DNA of 64,000 bases from Stappia sp. ES.058 (GTDB taxonomy: Bacteria; Pseudomonadota; Alphaproteobacteria; Rhizobiales; Stappiaceae), in assembly GCF_900105595.1 (NCBI RefSeq), contig NZ_LT629784.1, forward strand, positions 1,984,001 to 2,048,000. The letters run 5' to 3'. The notes under the pieces are model-generated. The model worked only from the letters and a program-made list of their open reading frames with translations, was not told the origin of the DNA and made no database searches. Positions within the stretch are counted from its first letter, which is position 1. Each line of letters starts with the position of its first letter. Made by a program: the position numbers and the translations under genes. Shown here piece after piece: positions 61,780-64,000 of this stretch.

Positions 61780-62859
61780 TCACATCGCGTCGTAGTCGAG
61801 CACCACCGTCTTGCTGACGGGCCGCGACTGGCAGGTGAGGACGAAGCCGGCGTCGACTTCCCAGGGTTCCAGCGAATAGTTCACCGCCATGTCGACCTCG
61901 CCGCTCTCAACCTTGGCGCGGCAGGTGCAGCACATGCCGCCCTTGCAGGAGTAAGGCGCCTCGATGCCGGCGCGGATCGCGGCGTCGACGATGGTCTCGC
62001 CCGCGTTGACCGGCACGGACACGCGGGTGCCGTCGATGATCAGCTCGGCGCTCGCCGCATGATCGGTGGCAGCACCGTCATGGGCGGGCTTGGGCGCATG
62101 CGGCGCGGAGCCGTCGGCTGGCGTGAAGAACTCGCGGTGGATGCGCGCCTCGTCGAGGCCGAGCGCTGCAAGCGCGCCGCTCGCCGTCTCGATCATCTCG
62201 CCCGGACCGCAGAGGAAAATCCCGTCGGCGTCCTTGGCCGGCACGGCATGGGTCAGGAGCACCTGGAGCTTGTCGGCATCGAGGCGGCCCGACAGCATGT
62301 CGACATCCTGCGTCTCGCGCGACAGCACGTGGAAGACGCCGAGCCTGGTCGGGAACAGGTCCTTCAGGTTCTCGATCTCGTCCTTGAAGATGATGCTCTG
62401 CGCCGTGCGGTTGCCGTAGAAGAGATAGAACTCGCTCTCCGGCTCGCGGGTCAGCACCGTGCGGATCATCGCAAGCACCGGCGTGATGCCGGACCCGGCG
62501 GCAACGGCGATCAGCGTGCGCGGTCCACCGTCGTGCTGCGGCAGGACGAAGCGCCCCGAGGGCGTCATCACATCGATCTCGTCGCCGGGCGCGACGTTCT
62601 CGTTGGCAAAAGAGGAAAACGCGCCGCCGTCGATCTTCTTCACCGCGACGCGCAATTCGCCGTCGTCCTCGCCGGCGCAGATCGAATAGGAGCGGCGCAC
62701 GTCCGCGCCGCCGATCATCGCGCGCAGCGTCAGATACTGCCCGGCGGCGAAGCGATAGGCCTCGCGCAGCTCCTCCGGCACCTCGAAGGAGATCGACACC
62801 GCCTCGGCGGTCTCGCGCCGGACATCCTTGACCTTCAACGCATGAAAACGCGGCGACAT
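61780..62859 (-). CDS. paaE: Phenylacetyl-CoA epoxidase reductase subunit
   Basis: 359 residues. Ferredoxin-NADP reductase-like FAD and NAD(P) domains (RRSYSICAGEDDGELRVAVKK, AAGSGITPVLAMIR, FLCGPGEMI) followed by a plant-type 2Fe-2S ferredoxin domain with PYSCKGGMCCTCRAK and a final LTCQ ligand Cys. Supplies electrons from NADPH to the di-iron epoxidase PaaABC. Last gene of the paaABCDE operon entering from the right. Confidence 0.95.
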   Translation of the reverse strand: MSPRFHALKVKDVRRETAEAVSISFEVPEELREAYRFAAGQYLTLRAMIGGADVRRSYSICAGEDDGELRVAVKKIDGGAFSSFANENVAPGDEIDVMTPSGRFVLPQHDGGPRTLIAVAAGSGITPVLAMIRTVLTREPESEFYLFYGNRTAQSIIFKDEIENLKDLFPTRLGVFHVLSRETQDVDMLSGRLDADKLQVLLTHAVPAKDADGIFLCGPGEMIETASGALAALGLDEARIHREFFTPADGSAPHAPKPAHDGAATDHAASAELIIDGTRVSVPVNAGETIVDAAIRAGIEAPYSCKGGMCCTCRAKVESGEVDMAVNYSLEPWEVDAGFVLTCQSRPVSKTVVLDYDAM

Positions 62860-62931
62860 GCGGCTTCCTCCCTCAAAACCGGCGGGCCCGCGTATGGGGC
62901 GGCCGCGCCGGAGTGTTCTGTCAGATTTCGA

Positions 62932-63450
62932 TCAGTGACACTTGAAATAGTCGAAGGGCTCGGAACACGCCGTGCAGCGCCACAGCGCCTTGCAGGCGGT
63001 CGAGCCGAACTCCGAGACCTTTTCGGTGGCAAGCGATCCGCAGCGCGGACAGGCGACCTCGTCGTCGCCGAAGAGCGCCCGGCGCGAGGCCTTTCCGGCC
63101 GGCGGCGCGATGCCGTAGGCGCGCAGCTTCTCGCGCGCCTCCTCGCTCAGCCAGTCGGTGGTCCAGGCCGGCGACAGCACGGTCTTGATGCGCACGGTCT
63201 TGAAGCCCGCCTCGAGGAGTGCTGTCTCGATGTCCATGGTGAAGACCGACATGGCCGGACAGCCGGTGTAGGTCGGCGTGATGTCGACCTCGACCGTGCC
63301 GTCCTCCATCAGCCGCACGTCGCGAAGCACGCCGAGATCGCCGATGGTCAGCACCGGCACTTCCGGATCGGGCACTTGCGCCGCGATCTCCCAGGCCCGC
63401 ATGCGGGCGGCTGCGGCATCGACGGCGGCGGTCTGCGGGTCGGTGTTCAT
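62932..63450 (-). CDS. paaD: Phenylacetyl-CoA epoxidase assembly protein
   Basis: 172 residues. N-terminal DUF59/MIP18-like domain (VPDPEVPVLTIGDLGVLRDV, YTGCPAM) and C-terminal zinc-ribbon-like segment (CPRCGS, CTACSEPFDYFKCH). PaaD is needed for maturation of the epoxidase, probably of its metal centres. Three bases from paaC. Confidence 0.94.
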   Translation of the reverse strand: MNTDPQTAAVDAAAARMRAWEIAAQVPDPEVPVLTIGDLGVLRDVRLMEDGTVEVDITPTYTGCPAMSVFTMDIETALLEAGFKTVRIKTVLSPAWTTDWLSEEAREKLRAYGIAPPAGKASRRALFGDDEVACPRCGSLATEKVSEFGSTACKALWRCTACSEPFDYFKCH

Positions 63451-63453
63451 GGC

Positions 63454-64000
63454 CTACCACCGCATCCCGGGATAGGCGCGCTGCATGTATTGCATCTCGG
63501 AAAGCAGATGGCCGAAGCTCTCCGAATGCCGGCCGGACCGCCCGCCGGTCTGCATCCAGCCCTCCGGCGGCAGCGCCAGCGTCGCCTCGTCGCACACCCG
63601 GCGCAAGGTCGCGTGCCATTCGTCGCGGATGGTCTCGGGATCGACGGCAATGCCCTCGGCAACCAGCCGTTCCACCACGCCGTCGGCCTCGAAAAGCTCA
63701 CCCGTATAGGGCCACAGCAGATCGATGGCGTCCTGCATGCGCGCCCGGCTTTCCGCCGTGCCGTCGCCCAGACGAATGGTCCATTCGCCGGAATGGCGCA
63801 GGTGGTAGGCCGCTTCCTTCTCCGCCTTGGCGGCAATCGCCGACAGCGTCTCGTCCTTCGAGCCGGTCAGCTTGCGCCAGAACGGCAGCATGAAGGCGGA
63901 GAAGAACAGCTGGCGCGCGATGGTCTGCGCGAAATCGCCGTTTTGCTGTTCCACCAGCAGGCAGTTGCCGAACTCGCGTTCCTTGCGCAGAAAGCAGAGC
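63454..64000 (-). CDS. paaC: Phenylacetyl-CoA epoxidase subunit C (5' end beyond window)
   Basis: About 182 C-terminal residues; the frame runs off the right edge with FLRKEREFGNCLLVEQQNGDFA, so the start lies outside. Motifs EKEAAYHLRHSGEW and MQDAIDLLWPYTGELFE match PaaC, the structural ferritin-like partner of the catalytic PaaA. Expected total about 250 residues. paaA and paaB should follow outside the window. Confidence 0.93.
   Translation of the reverse strand, partial: LCFLRKEREFGNCLLVEQQNGDFAQTIARQLFFSAFMLPFWRKLTGSKDETLSAIAAKAEKEAAYHLRHSGEWTIRLGDGTAESRARMQDAIDLLWPYTGELFEADGVVERLVAEGIAVDPETIRDEWHATLRRVCDEATLALPPEGWMQTGGRSGRHSESFGHLLSEMQYMQRAYPGMRW

Noticed and set aside
1..64000. rRNA, tRNA, CRISPR arrays, insertion sequences or prophage genes
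   Set aside because: I looked and saw no convincing candidate for any of these in the window.

Overview
The window is high-GC DNA with densely packed, often ATGA-overlapping operons. It carries Tat signal peptides, branched-chain amino-acid-type (HAAT) ABC transporters, a polyamine-type ABC transporter, hydantoinase genes, a phenylacetate (paa) catabolic locus, and palindromic intergenic repeats resembling the mosaic elements of rhizobia. This suggests an alphaproteobacterium, probably of the Hyphomicrobiales (Rhizobiales) and possibly a marine or soil heterotroph. That is inference from gene content and style; no rRNA or tRNA gene is present to fix taxonomy.

Layout. 61-7203: two tandem paralogous lipoproteins and three exported trypsin-like serine proteases on the plus strand, with a perfect 18-bp inverted repeat inside the second protease gene; I know of no named system with this make-up. 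7392-10983: LysR regulator divergent from a class II aldolase, then an alpha/beta hydrolase fused to a polytopic membrane domain. 11118-13067: acyltransferase-3/SGNH gene in strikingly AT-rich DNA, probably acquired surface-polysaccharide modification. 13579-16843: ATP-grasp ligase paired with a large protein carrying Cys, His and Asn/Asp motifs. 17495-20807: PhoX-like (DUF839) periplasmic protein with a di-haem c-type cytochrome. 20919-23150: LysE exporter and tautomerase/NTF2-like fusion, divergent from a GntR/UTRA regulator across a palindrome-rich region.

23243-35200: a catabolic block with a complete HAAT ABC transporter, a 60-residue ORF, an isocitrate lyase/PEP mutase family enzyme, hydantoinase B and A subunits, a repeat-rich gap, an isochorismatase-fold hydrolase lacking the usual Cys, and an FAD oxidoreductase. 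It probably imports and degrades a hydantoin-, oxoproline- or related amide-type compound. 35267-44606 (minus): a ten-gene operon, in transcription order permease, permease, binding protein, ATPase (polyamine type), class III aminotransferase, BKACE, GNAT, acetylpolyamine/histone-deacetylase-like hydrolase, DAO-type oxidase, RidA. It faces a divergent LysR gene and looks like uptake and breakdown of an amine or acetylated amine. 45879-47581: ornithine-cyclodeaminase-like enzyme and a small Tat-type exported protein.

47792-64000: the phenylacetate region: paaR-like TetR, paaK, paaI, paaG (minus), paaN-type aldehyde dehydrogenase (plus), a second complete HAAT ABC transporter, then paaE, paaD and truncated paaC (minus). 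A TetR-type operator lies inside the promoter between paaG and paaN. A CHASE4-GGDEF diguanylate cyclase and an alanine-repeat protein of unknown function, bracketed by REP-like repeats, separate the two paa blocks. GC-rich hairpins directly follow all three ABC binding-protein genes.
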